Of a DNA stretch of 18,912 nt, positions 8,900 to 17,800 are shown in pieces. Numbering within the stretch: position 1 is the stretch's first letter; the number at the start of each line of letters is the position of its first letter. This stretch comes from Spirogloea muscicola. Lineage: Eukaryota > Streptophyta > Zygnematophyceae > Spirogloeales > Spirogloeaceae. Position numbers and translations under genes: made by a program. The notes under the pieces were generated by a model that saw only the letters and a list, made by a program, of their open reading frames with translations, was not told the DNA's origin and made no database searches. The stretch lies in assembly GCA_009602725.1 (NCBI GenBank), contig WELB01000130.1:99678-118589 (forward strand). Reading direction: 5' to 3'.

Positions 8900-9600
8900 T
8901 CGGTCTGCTACTATGGAATTTTATCTTTGTTCTGGGCTAGTCAATATAGGAGAGTAAGGCACGATCATTGCGCAGAACTTTTACCCTTAGGACAGTTAAC
9001 TTCCCTTCACATTCTTTCATTCTTACATAGTGTAAAAACTCACACAGCCACGAAGACCTCTTTTTCATGCAAGGATGTAGGGGCATGGCTTGCAGCCGCA
9101 GACTAGCTAGTGTGCATGCTTCATGTTTTGCTGGCAGAACTGAAGGTGCACAGCAGCACGCATTGGATGGTCGTCTGTTGAGGTGCTGGGTGATTGTCGT
9201 ATTGATTGTTGGAAGGACGATCTGCAGAGGGACCAAGGTGGTCTTGCTTGCTATGGCACATTTTCCATAAGGTGATGCCACAACCATCTAGTGCTGCTCT
9301 CTTGACTGTGTCGTGCGATATATTCTTAGCAACTGGAGAAAGGCTGCCCATGTTCTTTGACGCAAGAAAGCCAGCCCGATAGTTGTGTCAGTGCACAAGC
9401 CTCTACTCTTGGAGTCGCTAGCTTCTTTAGCTTGACCGTGGAGCTGTTTCGTTGGAAGAGCTACTTCGTCTTTCCTTAACAAAGCTTGGCTTGATTTTGC
9501 CATACCTTTTCATCTCATGCACAGCGCACACCGGGCCTCCTTCCCCCACTGTCTGGAGCTGTTTGAGTGCCATCTCTGGAGTCGGAGAGGACCTTCCGGC
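8900..9600. other. Intergenic, no gene seen
   Basis: This stretch is downstream of the KCBP stop. Short open frames here have no recognisable motifs and no consistent codon bias. A TGTAA (9031-9035), the pentamer used as poly(A) signal in many green algae, lies about 135 nt after the stop and is a plausible but unproven KCBP 3'-end signal. Confidence 0.5.
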
Positions 9601-9630
9601 CCTTTCTTTGTCCTTGCAGATCTGATCATA

Positions 9631-10546
9631 CCGTTGGGCTGGCCTCTCACAGCCTCCTCACTGTCTTCACCCGTAATTACCAAGTGATTCATCCTATCGG
9701 GCATGCTCTGAGTCAGCGCTTTTGGCCCTTCAGTCTTTGTCAACTTCTTTTCGGGCTGGCTGGCTGGCTATTCACAGCCCTGCCCTTTCCGGAGAGCCAG
9801 TTTACACAGCCATTGCTTACATTGGGAAAGCTGTTCCTTTTGGGCTGACATCTCAGAAGAGAGAGTGTACTAGTGGAGGGCGATAGCTGTGATTGGCCAG
9901 CCCAGAGAAAGCATGAACAGAATCCGAAGGCGTCAGATCCACTGCCTTACATTAAACTAGTCTCCAAGACATCAGCAGGTGGGCTCGCAACTAACTCTAG
10001 TCAGTAAGTGCAAGTCAGAGTCACTAGAGAGCGGAAAAGTATTACATAGGAGGGAAGAACTCGGCCATTGAGGATAGGGGCTGGGCAAAGCCAGCCCAAA
10101 AAAGAATGAACTAAGTACGAGAAGCACTAAGAGAAACAAGCATAAAGAGATACTAAGCACTGGAGGACCTCTTCATTCCTTTTCTAGAAGAATGGCGCGC
10201 CCTTTCTGGCCATCCTTTTCTGGGCTGGCTTTGCTAGCCCCTCGTGTTCTATGGGCGAGCAATTTCTTTCTGGCCTGGCCAAACACCGCCATCGCCCTCT
10301 ACTCGAAGGAATTTCGTGTATTCGAAACAAATGAAGGCCAAGTGGCCAAGTACAAAGGCAAGCACATCTAAAGACCTACGTAACCTACAGCAGATTGACC
10401 CGCTCAGTAACCACGGGTCAGAACATAAAGGTCGCTAATCGATGCCTGAATACTAGATGTCAGATGCGGAGCCCTTCTGCCACCAACTAGAAGAAGTGGC
10501 ACTCCCAATGGGGGCAAGGGCTGCGAAAAGCCAGCCCAAAAAGAAT
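9631..10546. repeat. Cluster of GGGCTGGC-type imperfect palindromes
   Basis: A motif close to TTCTTTTTGGGCTGGC, then a few bases, then CAGCCC, occurs at about 9631-9655 (+), 9745-9783 (+), 9834-9850 (+, partial), 9893-9915 (-, partial), 10080-10106 (-), 10214-10240 (+) and 10519-10546 (-). Several copies contain their own inverted repeat, such as GGGCAAAGCCAGCCC. No coding frame is supported across the region. It looks like degraded non-autonomous repeat sequence, and the 81-nt repeats in the KCBP and STELLO introns share the same core. Confidence 0.6.
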
Positions 10547-11026
10547 TGACAAATTCGAAGGGGCCTACAAGCGTGTAGCAGCTACGAAGGGGCCGGAATA
10601 GGCTATGGCAGAACAAGGGAGGATGGATCACGAAGAAGAATGTGCTCGCCCATAGAGAAGAGTGGCTGGCTAATTACTCAGTAGTTACGAGTGAGGAGCC
10701 TCAGATCCGAGAGACTAGCTGCCGGGAAACCATCCCCCGGACGAAAGCCGGAGGCCGCAGCGAGAGCACGGCCAGCACGCAGTTGCGGAGCGTGGGCCAT
10801 GGACCGCTGAAGGGATGCTGTCATTCTCACACGGTAGACGTGAGCCCACGAGCCAGCGGCGTTGGAAGTCCGCCGGCTCACCGCGCCTGCCGTTTCTTTC
10901 CCCTTTATTCTTCGCTGGGGATCAGCAGCTCCGCTCCCGAACGCGACGCCCGAACGGGGTCGCCGCGACGTTGGCGTTCCGTCGCAGCGGCCGCCGCTGC
11001 TGCCGCCGCCGCCTCGGGGTGCTCCA

Positions 11027-11058
<32 letters not shown>

Positions 11059-11127
11059 GTGACCGAGGCCGTGGCCCCCCGCGAAGACGACGACGGCGAC
11101 CAGCGCGGTGGCGGCCCCCTCCAGGCC
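10547..11127. other. GC-rich region upstream of the recombinase-like blocks, no confident gene
   Basis: A reading frame is open from 10642 into the recombinase-like block at 11128, but its Arg/Ala/Pro-rich translation has no recognisable motif and looks driven by base composition. GC content rises sharply from about 10700. Upstream exons, a 5' UTR or a promoter could lie here, but I cannot place any. Confidence 0.35.
11028..11059. repeat. CCG trinucleotide microsatellite
   Basis: There are about ten uninterrupted CCG units. If translated in the open frame it would give a polyarginine run, which argues that this stretch is not coding in that frame. Confidence 0.9.
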
Positions 11128-12163
11128 ATGCTCGCCGCGCGCACTCCCCAGCAGACGAAGCTCAACCAGTACTACGGGGCGTGGCTGCAAGCGCACCTCG
11201 AGTACCTGAACCCCGGCCTGGACCTCGACAACGGCGAGGCGTTCTACGCGTGGCTGCCCAACTGTCCCCTGAGCCTCGGGAAACTGGACTTTGCCGCCTT
11301 TGTCGACTACCTCCGCCGTAAAAGCTCTACTCACACAAGTAAGTGTGCGACATGGTCAACGGCGTGTGCGCGCACGACGATGACTTCTTTTCAGAGGGCA
11401 CCATCTCTGAGTACCGGGAGGCGGCCAGGGCCGTGCTGCTGGACGTGGAGCGCCGCACGGGGCGCAAGAGGGTGGGCGCCCGTGCACGCGCCACGGCAAC
11501 GGGCCGCCGCCTCCGCCGCCGAGCCCCCCGCGCCCGCCCCTGACCCCCCGCGTCGCGCCCGCCTCGCCTGGGCAGAAGCCGAACGCCCGCCCCATCGTCT
11601 CCGAGCACATCGATGTGGTGGCGGCCGAGCTGGACGCGCTACCCGCGCGACGTGCGGGCCGGGGCGCTGTTCACCTTGTGCGCGCAGGCGGGGCCGCGCT
11701 CGCAGCAGATCATCAGGGCAAAGCTGGGCGACATCACCCTGCAGCCCGTCATCAACGACGACGGAGTTGTCACTGCGCAGCTCAGTTGGAAGGTGGGGAC
11801 CCCTCCTCGAAAACCCCCCACCTACCGGCAGGCGGGCACGCGCGGCGGGCCTTGCAGCTTGCACCGAGCATTTCCCGGGCCGCTCAACCCACACCCCCGC
11901 CCCGGTTTTCGCCGCAGGTCGCGTACGTCAAAACGAAGAGCAAGAGTGGAGACAATGACCAGGTCGTGCTGTGCCAGGGCGAGCAGGATGACGAGGGGGA
12001 CGAGGACAGCATCGTCCGGCGCATGGACGGGCGGATGTTCATGCGCTGCCCTGTATGGTGGGTGCTGCTTATGGTGACCCAGCTCAAAGCCTGGGAGAGT
12101 CTCGACGCGCCCGAGAAGCTGTGCAACCTGCGTATGACGTCCAACCTGCGTATATGTGCGGAC
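11128..12163 (+). pseudogene. Tyrosine-recombinase-like gene fragment (N-terminal half, frameshifted, truncated)
   Basis: Four blocks join with good splice signals: 11128-11338, 11395-11471, 11576-11792 and 11918-12163. The first intron has GTAAGT and TTTTCAG borders. The product begins MLAARTPQQTKLNQYYGAWL. It passes through FAAFVDYLRRK...KGTISEYREAARAVLL, which resembles the core-binding domain of phage-integrase-type recombinases. ALFTLCAQAGPRSQQIIRAK follows, like the catalytic Arg helix (G-x-R-x-x-x-I), then AYVKTKSKSGDNDQVVL, like the beta-hairpin lysine region. An extra C within 11642-11644 breaks the frame; without it ELDALP runs directly into RDVRAGALF. The C-terminal HxxR and Tyr parts are missing. 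It may be a Crypton- or DIRS-type mobile element remnant. The assignment rests on pattern only. Confidence 0.45.
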
Positions 12164-12164
12164 N
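12164..12164. other. Single ambiguous base, possible assembly join
   Basis: This is the only N in the window. It is preceded by a short direct repeat (CAACCTGCGTAT at 12124-12135 and 12142-12153, differing just after), and lies exactly where recombinase-like sequence stops and coiled-coil sequence starts. Everything inferred across this base is uncertain. Confidence 0.9.
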
Positions 12165-12166
12165 TT

Positions 12167-13708
12167 TGCAAGCGGTTGCAGCCAATCCAGGCGGAGATCG
12201 AGGTGCTGAAGATGGAGCGGGAGGCAGCGCGCAAGATCGTGGAGTCGCTGGAAGGCGAGCTCGCGGCGGTGGACCGCGAGGTGAAGGACCTGCAGGAGGC
12301 GCGGGCGGCGGCCAACGCCGAGCAGGACAAGGCGTGGCGCGCCCTGCAGGCCCTCCGCAGCGCGGCACGTGCCGCGGAGAACGCGTTCCGCGCCAACCGG
12401 CGGGAGATTGAGCGCGTGCGGAAGCTGGCCGAGGCCGGGGATGCGGAGCAGGTCGAGGAGCAGGCCGCGGCGCAGCTGGAGCGCATGCATGCGCTGTGGG
12501 CGGACGACACGTTCCGCGCAGAGTATGTCAAGGCCAATGAGCGCAGTACGCTGCGCCGCTTCCGCAGCCTGGACACGCGGCAGCCAGGCCTCGGCGAGGA
12601 GGACAGCGAGCCGGCTCTGGGTGCTGCCATTGCCGACTCCCAGCTGCCTGCAGGCAACGGCAGCACCGGAAGACTGCAAGACTCGGCTACCAAGAACGTT
12701 GCCGCTGTGGAGCCTGACACAGTGAGTCCGCAGGAGCTGGTCAGCACGGCGGCGGAGGACAGCGGCCCGACCTCGGCAAAGCCATCGGCAGTGGCAGAAG
12801 AGGGCAACAGCATCAAGAAGAAGCCGGACCGCGTTGCAACCGCGGCACTCGCTAATGGCTTGGATGTCGACGGCGACGTGCCGCTTGCCAACGGGGGCGA
12901 GGTGCTGGCAAAGGATTTACACAAGAGCAGGAAAGGGTCGAGGGCTGCGGATGAGGCCCTTGGCAGCGCCACCGGCAAGGAGGACGGCCGGCTGACGGCA
13001 ATGTCGGCGTCCAGCGGCAAGGAGCCGGTAGGGGCTGACCCGGACGAGGCATCAGCGACAGCGGCGGCGGCGGCGGTGGCACTGGCAGAGGCAGAGCGCG
13101 AGACGCGGCGTGCCGAGGAGCTGGCCAAGGCCCGAGAGGCGGAGGAGCGGAAGCGGCGCAACGCCGAGCGCACGGCCGCCAAGGCCGCCGCCAAGGCCGC
13201 CAAGGAGGCCGAGGAGGCTGCCAAGAGGCGCGAGAAGGAGAAGGAGCGCAAGGCGAGGAAGCGGGCGAGCGCCTCAGTGCTGGCGACGCGGGCACCCGGT
13301 GGCCTTGCCGATGAGATCATCAGCGGCGGCGAGGCTGCTGATGCTACGACCAGCGTCATGGACGGCCCTGAGGGGGCCGCAGCTGAGGCCGGCGCGGAGC
13401 TGAGGGATGCTGGCAGCAGCGACTCGCTGACGCGGCGGCAACGGAAGCGAGCCGCCTCTGGGCGGCATACGAGGGATGGCCCGCTTGTGGCGGCAACAAA
13501 GGCCGACCAGAGTGCTGCTCTCACACAATGGTTGCTGCAGCCGACGACCATGATGGCAATGGCGGCTCTTGGTGCTGCCGTTGCGCTTCTTCTCCTCGCT
13601 TACTTTGTGGTACTTCCTGGCCTCCCTCATTTGGCACCTTGGATGCACACTGTCAAGAGTTCAGTGCTCTGTGCTCTGTCATGCTTGCCAACGCCTGTTG
13701 TTAACTAG
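12167..13708 (+). CDS. Proton-pump-interactor (PPI1)-like coiled-coil, tail-anchored protein, 5' incomplete
   Basis: One open frame of about 513 codons ends at TAG (13706-13708). It starts with a long coiled coil (KRLQPIQAEIEVLKMEREAA...). It then has LWADDTFRAEYVKANERSTL and RRFRSLDTRQPGL, which I match to the conserved FR-x-DY...LDSRQ region of plant PPI1. A low-complexity acidic/Ser/Ala linker and a Lys/Arg/Ala/Glu-rich helix (about 13085-13266, with AERTAAKAAAKAAKEAEEAA) follow, then a single hydrophobic segment near the C terminus (about 13550-13618, MAMAALGAAVALLLLAYFVV). PPI1 in Arabidopsis binds and stimulates the plasma-membrane H+-ATPase. The family's N-terminal third is missing. 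The exon may begin at an acceptor just after the N (TTGCAAG at 12173 or GGTTGCAG at 12180). Any generic coiled-coil ER tail-anchored protein is the alternative. Confidence 0.7.
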   Translation, partial: CKRLQPIQAEIEVLKMEREAARKIVESLEGELAAVDREVKDLQEARAAANAEQDKAWRALQALRSAARAAENAFRANRREIERVRKLAEAGDAEQVEEQAAAQLERMHALWADDTFRAEYVKANERSTLRRFRSLDTRQPGLGEEDSEPALGAAIADSQLPAGNGSTGRLQDSATKNVAAVEPDTVSPQELVSTAAEDSGPTSAKPSAVAEEGNSIKKKPDRVATAALANGLDVDGDVPLANGGEVLAKDLHKSRKGSRAADEALGSATGKEDGRLTAMSASSGKEPVGADPDEASATAAAAAVALAEAERETRRAEELAKAREAEERKRRNAERTAAKAAAKAAKEAEEAAKRREKEKERKARKRASASVLATRAPGGLADEIISGGEAADATTSVMDGPEGAAAEAGAELRDAGSSDSLTRRQRKRAASGRHTRDGPLVAATKADQSAALTQWLLQPTTMMAMAALGAAVALLLLAYFVVLPGLPHLAPWMHTVKSSVLCALSCLPTPVVN

Positions 13709-14428
13709 CACTGCGGTGCTAATGGTAGCTGAAGTGAGAAAGAGTGAGAGGATGGTCAACTGGAAAGTCATAAGCACTTACTCCAGTTGTTAGCCGTGCT
13801 CTGCAGATTGTGCCGAGGCTCCAATCGGCAGAAGCAGTCCCCAAGTCCTGAGAACTGCGGCTGCCACTGATGGCCAGCGACAATCCAACCGAGTGTGCAA
13901 GCTTTACTAAGGGCAGGCGGCATCTTGGGCAAGCCACTCACATTAGCTTCCGTGTTTTTCACCCCGCGAACCGTATATTGTTGCTGGGGTCCACGCAAGC
14001 TCCCTGCCTCCACACAGAACGTTTTGCAGACCTGCAACCGCGCTTTCACTTTCTAGCATCTAAATTCACACTCTACTGATGTCTTGCACACTGTGAGAAG
14101 AAGCATACATCCTCTGTGCGGTGGTCTCTTTTTTTTGACTTAACACTCATGACTTGTTGAGACGAGCCAATGATTCTAAATCTCAGACATGGCTTGCAAC
14201 TATCCTGCATTTACCTAGGGAGCAAGAGCACTTGCATCGCATCGACCAGTGAGGTTCGTAAAACTGCTCAAGCTGTGTGCAGGTACTATCCTTATGTACA
14301 GCAAACACACATTCTTCTATTCATTAGGCCGTAAGTTGCTGCAACTCTTGCAGGCTCTTACATATTGTGGTTGACAATGCACTTAGACAAACTGGAAGTT
14401 GCACTTATTGCCATATCTCGTGCAGCAC

Positions 14429-14456
14429 TGTTGACCATAGTGTGTTGACCATAGTG
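14429..14456. repeat. 14-bp tandem duplication
   Basis: TGTTGACCATAGTG occurs twice head to tail with no differences. Confidence 0.9.
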
Positions 14457-14642
14457 TGCAGTCCTGGACACACGTGCTTCAACTTACACAACCCATATAC
14501 TGTATTGAGCTGCCCTCGAGCCTGGTGTATGACGTCTGGGCTGGGGGATATATCTGCAGCTAATCAGCTGCAAATCATGTTGGGCAGATGGCTAGATTGC
14601 AGGGAGCTGATTACGTCTATAATAAGAATGTGGGGCCATGAG

Positions 14643-14765
14643 CAGGTCCAGAATCCTAGCTCTGCGGTCCTTCAGTCTGCAATTTCATGCATGCGGATGC
14701 AATGCAGGTCCAGATTTCTGGCTCTGCATCCTTCAGTCTGCACTTCCATGCATGCGCATGCAGAA
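14643..14765. repeat. 62-bp imperfect tandem duplication
   Basis: Two adjacent units start with CAGGTCCAGA at 14643 and 14705. They share CCTTCAGTCTGCA and CATGCATGCG. The second unit differs by scattered substitutions and a small indel, so the duplication is not recent. Confidence 0.85.
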
Positions 14766-14831
14766 TTCTGTTATACTTAGGTAGGAGAAGTATGAGAGAA
14801 TTAAATAGAGGGACACCGCGGTAGCTACTGC

Positions 14832-17800
14832 CTACAGCGTGGGGTCGCCGGCAGCGATGGCCTTCAGAATGCGAAACATAGCGTCAGGAGTTGACGGCTT
14901 CCAGCCATGCAGGAAGTCGAGTGTGGCCGTATAGTTATGCTCGGGCGCCTCACGATCGTCGCCCCAGATGAAGCGCGCTTGAGAGCCGATTGTAAGCCCC
15001 TGCCATTCATACTCCGCGGGGTCCTCGAGTGCAAGGAACAGCATGGGGATCGCGTTCTCGGACTTGAGCTTGAGGTCGTAGAAGACGGGCACAATGGCTT
15101 CGACACCAGCAGCATGCCGCGATGGCACGTAGAACACGTCCGACATCTGCTGCGTGAAGGCGTCACTGCCAAAGTGCCGCTCGTAGTTGGCGCGCCAGTA
15201 CTGCGGCAGCGCTGCCAGCGCCGCCGCCGCCAGCTCCCGCGTCTCATTCTCAAAGGTCCAGTGCCAGTTGAGGCGGGCGTCGAACTCGAACGGGACCCGA
15301 CCGAAGAACTCGCTTGGGCCGTGCGTCAGCCAGAGCCGCGACTTGTCGTACTTCGCGAGGTTCCAGTAGTTGAGCACGACGTCGTCGTTGATCCACAGAA
15401 TGCCGGCTGCCGCAGGAAAGCGCGCCAGCAGTGCTGGCAGCGCCGAGTACATGGTCCACCCCTGGTTCTCATTGCAGGCCTCCACGCCAAGCTCTGGGTC
15501 AGCCGTCGCCGCTAGGAACACGATGTGCTCAGGCCGAAAGATTCTCGAGTAAAGGGCACGCCAGAAGCGCACGCTGTCCTCACGAGCGTCGTGGTTGTAG
15601 TTCACCACTAGCACCACGTCATCGAAATAAGCACGCCAAGCCCCTAGCAATGCAGCCCCACCACCGCTGTCTCCATCGCCCACTTGGACAACATCGCCTG
15701 CCAGGTTGCTGCTCGTCAGAGCTTTTGGCACAAATATTACCTCCTGCACTCATGCAATCATTCAGTGGGCAGTGGAGAATCAGAATACTGGTGATAGCCA
15801 CATGTATCTGCAGTAGCCTCCTGAAATGGCACTTGAAGTTGCATCTGACTTCTTTGGGCTGATCAACTTCTGGCTTCAGCACAATGGAGTCGCACTGAGT
15901 TGCTTCAGCACAGTGAAGGCAGCAACTCAGTGTCACTGCAGCTGGGGCTCAGAATGCTGCCTATTCACGTAAGCCCGAGGTTGTCAGGAAGTACTGAGAG
16001 ACTGCCATGACGCTGCATTGACCTGTACTTCAACTACTCTGCTTTGACACACACTTCTGCATTGACCTGAAGTATGGGATTGCAAAGACGTGAACAGACA
16101 CCGGACTTGCTTGGCAGACCAGCTAACACGATGCTGCTTAGCACAGCGGCGCATTGAGATTTCTGCGTGGGCGTCGGGGTTCAGGATCTGGTACTGCCTT
16201 GCTGTGCAACAGTGCTTGTTGACAAAGGCAGGAGGCGAAGGGGGTGTGAGAGGCAGTGGTCTCACCTGTCCTGTGGACACGTCGCGGTGCGGGTGCACTG
16301 CCGGAGGCTCGTAACCGACGGCGACAAGGTCAAGAAGCCAGGCGCGCGTCAGCAGAACGTCAGCGTAGCCCCAGAAGCCGGCGGCGTACATTGCGTGGCT
16401 GAGCTCCAATGCACGATCAAAGAGCGTCGGCGCGACCGACGACCAGGCGTTGAGGAAGTCGACGAGGCGCCGCGCGTCGAGGTAGAGCGCGGTCTCGTCA
16501 GCGAGGTCGGCGGCGTAGTCGTGCGCGTTGCGGTCCTGGCGCACAGACGGCGGGTAGAAGGCCAGCTGCCCTCCGGCGTCCCACAGCAGGCGCTGCGCCC
16601 AGTAGCCGCGCCAGATGTCGCAGACGCGGAACGCCGTCGAGACCGGGATGAGCAGGCCCCACAGCGCGCCTGCATGGAAGAGCGTGTTCTGCGAGTTGAA
16701 CGGCGCCAGCACGCCCTGACATCACGCAGACGCAGTGACAAAACCCATAACTTTGTCAGATCCCACTTCCAGAACTGACTGTCAGCTGCGACATGTGCTT
16801 GCTGAGGCCTGCAGTACGGCAAGGACCTGGTTGTACTGTGACGAGCAAGTGTGCGACGTCGGGGCTCTGGGTTTCACAGCAGCTCGACTCCACTTCATTC
16901 GGAAGCTCAACTAAGACTGCCTCCCTGCCCACCTACTCCTACCTCCTTCCTCCCTCCAACTCCCAACCCCCCACATCCTCTCCGTCGCCAACCTCCCTCC
17001 TCCTGCCGTACATGTTCCTCCCTCCTGGCTGCCTCCAACCCTGCCATTCTCCTCCCTCCCTCCCTTGCCTGCCCGAGCGCTTACTAGCATCCTCCCTCCC
17101 TCCTCGCCCCATCGTCAGTCCATGCTCTGCCTAGGCCAGCCCTCATCCTCTGTATCCTACCTCCTCACCTGCTCCATCTTCACCTTCCTCCTCCTCTCTC
17201 CCTTTCCCCAGCCCACCTAAATCGGTTTCACACATGGCAGCTTAAGCACTCTTAAGCACCAAGATGGGCTGACTGGCACTCACTGGCGGCAGGGCGACAG
17301 GTGGCGCACTGGCATCGAAGCGGACGTGGACGAGGGAGCCGGCAGAGCGCCGAGTGAGGCGGAAGATGGCGTCCACGTCCGGGTCGCCGTCGGCGAGCCC
17401 CTGCTGCACGAGCTGGCCGCCGGATGCAGCGCGGCCGCCCCAGTAGGCGCCGCCCGGCTCCGGCCCGTTGGCTGCCACCCCGTCCAGCGGGTAGCCGCGC
17501 GGCCACATGGATGGCTGCCCAAAGTGCACATACGGGTTCACAACGCTGCGGTTTGGCAGCACCTTGTACACCACCAGGTCGTCTACCTGCGCAGATGGGG
17601 AAAGGGGAGGAAGGAGGGAGGAGAAGATGAGAAAAGGTATGCTAGAGTAAGCAGCAACAGGAAGAGTGCCAGCATGCGAAGATGTATCGATCTACGACCT
17701 CATACTCACAACTGCAATGGTGTATATTGACACCCAAATTCGCATTTTAGCAGCACCCAAAGTCACGCGGTGGTAACTGAGTGATCAAGCATAGGATTAA

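Larger units (their letters stand above)
13709..14831. other. Convergent intergenic spacer, no gene seen
   Basis: This lies between the stop of the PPI1-like gene (plus) and the stop of the STELLO-like gene (minus), so both 3' UTRs must fall in it. No TGTAA is found on the plus strand after the PPI1-like stop. On the minus strand TGTAA occurs at about 14484-14488. It contains two small tandem duplications, listed separately. Open frames here have no recognisable features. Confidence 0.6.

Noticed and set aside
9067-10160. Several short open frames in the KCBP downstream region
   Set aside because: None exceeds about 95 codons, none shows a motif or splice-consistent extension, and the area is repeat-rich.
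11884-13551. Long open frame on the minus strand (about 555 codons) opposite the PPI1-like gene
   Set aside because: It is Ser/Ala/Arg-rich composition mirroring the GC-rich plus-strand gene, has no recognisable motif, runs through the N and across an intron, and the plus-strand frame has clear family features.
16167-16778. Plus-strand open frame (203 codons) opposite the fifth visible STELLO exon
   Set aside because: It is the mirror of a strongly conserved minus-strand exon (WRGYWAQRLLW etc.) and has no independent support.
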